From Anaerolineales bacterium (GTDB lineage: Bacteria; Chloroflexota; Anaerolineae; Anaerolineales; E44-bin32), in NCBI GenBank assembly GCA_030668545.1, contig DAOUTT010000123.1:1-6709 (forward strand): 6,709 bases of DNA, given 5' to 3'. Both the position numbers and the translations under genes were made by a program. The notes beneath the pieces are model-generated. The model ran no database searches, was not told the origin of the DNA, and saw only the letters and a list, made by a program, of their open reading frames with translations. This document shows, in pieces, positions 5,899 to 6,709 of the stretch (the first letter of the stretch is position 1; every line of letters starts with the position of its first letter).

Positions 5899-6709
5899 AT
5901 GAACGGTGAGTCCAAGACTGGCCTGCCCTTCCCAGTTCTACCGGGAGGCACGGTAACATTCCTTTTCACCGACATTGAAGGTTCGACCAAGCTGCTTAAG
6001 CGACTGCGCGACTTGTATTCGACCCTCCTGGACGAGCACCGCGAGATCTTGCGCGGTGCTTTCGCACAATGTAACGGGCACGAAGTGGATAGCCGGGGGG
6101 AAGAATTCTTTGTAGCCTTCCCGCGGGCAACCGATGCAGTAGCAGCGGCTGTCAACACTCAACGAGCGCTTGCGGCACACACCTGGCCGGAGGGGGTAGA
6201 CGTACGAGTTCGGATCGGATTGCACACAGGAGAGCCCTGGGTGGCCGAAGAGGGTTACGTTGGCATAGATGTGCACCGCGCTGCGCGGATAGCAAACGTT
6301 GGCCATGGGGGTCAGGTGCTGTTGTCGGAGACGACTGCAGCGCTCGTCATGGATGAACTTCCGGAGGGTGTGAGCCTGCTGGATCTAGGCCGGCACCGCT
6401 TGAAAGACGTGCGCCGGACAGAACGAATCCGCCAGTTGGTAATTAAGGGGCTTTCTGACGAGTTTCCTCCCCTAAAATCTCTGGAGGCACTGCCGTCAGG
6501 TACGTCCGGCGAGAAACGACGGCACAACCTACCATCTGAACTTACCCCCTTCATCGGCAGGGAAACAGAGCTGGTCGAGATCGGCAATATGCTGCGGGAT
6601 CCTTCAACCCGCCTTTTAACGTTGGTAGGGGTAGGAGGGATGGGCAAAACTCGTCTAGCGCTGCATGCCGCAGCCGATTTGATCGAGGATTTCCCGGACG
6701 GTGTCTGGC
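5899..6709 (+). CDS. class III nucleotide cyclase domain fused to STAND-type predicted ATPase (3' end beyond window)
   Basis: N-terminal 270 residues of a large protein truncated by the window edge. Residues about 16-185 are a class III adenylate/guanylate cyclase domain: GTVTFLFTDIEGST (17-30) with metal-binding Asp25, then DSRGEEFFVAF (64-74), RVRIGLHTGEP (103-113), and GIDVHRAARIANVGHGGQVLLS (122-143, written in part here) with Arg130. Position 68 is Glu where the second metal Asp is expected, and position 126 is His where the transition-state Asn usually lies. A linker leads to LPSELTPFIGRETEL (211-225) and a P-loop GVGGMGKT (244-251), the start of an NB-ARC/AAA-like predicted ATPase. Such fusions are usually about 900-1100 residues and end in TPR-like repeats, presumably acting as soluble signal sensors or regulators. 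ATG 5899 is the first possible start after an in-frame TAG at 5887; AGGAG (5882-5886) lies 12 bases upstream, a rather long spacing. Not obviously linked to the transporter. Confidence 0.9.
   Translation, partial: MNGESKTGLPFPVLPGGTVTFLFTDIEGSTKLLKRLRDLYSTLLDEHREILRGAFAQCNGHEVDSRGEEFFVAFPRATDAVAAAVNTQRALAAHTWPEGVDVRVRIGLHTGEPWVAEEGYVGIDVHRAARIANVGHGGQVLLSETTAALVMDELPEGVSLLDLGRHRLKDVRRTERIRQLVIKGLSDEFPPLKSLEALPSGTSGEKRRHNLPSELTPFIGRETELVEIGNMLRDPSTRLLTLVGVGGMGKTRLALHAAADLIEDFPDGVW

Noticed and set aside
5753..5959. 68-codon minus-strand ORF crossing the cyclase start
   Set aside because: It overlaps the well-supported cyclase N-terminus on the opposite strand and has no recognisable features.

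Overview
The window looks like part of a bacterial chromosome of moderate GC, with two transcription units pointing away from each other. The best guess for the organism is Chloroflexota (Anaerolineae-like). The guess rests on style, not on a marker gene: a substrate-binding lipoprotein with a long Pro/Val/Glu repeat linker after its cysteine, and a class III nucleotide cyclase domain fused to a STAND-type predicted ATPase. Both are common in Chloroflexota, and the second also in Actinomycetota. The phylum call is an inference.

Positions 5149 down to 5 (minus strand) hold a complete four-gene ABC importer operon of the BMP/Med (PnrA, B. subtilis NupNOPQ/YufNOPQ) type. In transcription order it encodes a BMP-family lipoprotein (5149-3809), a double-domain ATPase (3545-1989), and two permeases (1992-880 and 880-5). 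The last three genes overlap by 4 bases and 1 base, so they are probably translationally coupled. The binding-protein gene is separated from them by a 263-base gap. That gap holds a long imperfect hairpin and a weak internal promoter candidate, an arrangement that could make more binding protein than membrane complex. A strong sigma70-type promoter (TTGACG, 17 bases, TACAAT) lies about 120 bases upstream of the lipoprotein start. The expected job is uptake of a nucleoside or related purine/pyrimidine compound: the lipoprotein captures ligand outside the membrane, the permeases form the channel, and the ATPase drives transport. The exact substrate cannot be read from the sequence.

Positions 5171-5898 are a 728-base intergenic region between the divergent units. 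I see no convincing protein gene in it. It holds the operon promoter, a weaker promoter candidate for the rightward gene, a possible 37-codon upstream ORF, a degenerate direct repeat and a possible remnant of a dispersed repeat.

From 5899 to the right edge (plus strand) is the N-terminal part of a large signalling protein: a class III adenylate/guanylate cyclase domain followed by a P-loop ATPase domain, cut off by the window end. Its GC content looks higher than that of the transporter operon. The cyclase domain lacks two textbook catalytic residues (Glu in place of the second metal Asp, His in place of the transition-state Asn), so cyclase activity is uncertain.

I see no clearly new multi-gene system here. 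The points most worth a second look are the cyclase active-site changes, the non-canonical lipobox with its in-frame 18-bp repeat linker, and the structured gap that may set subunit ratios.
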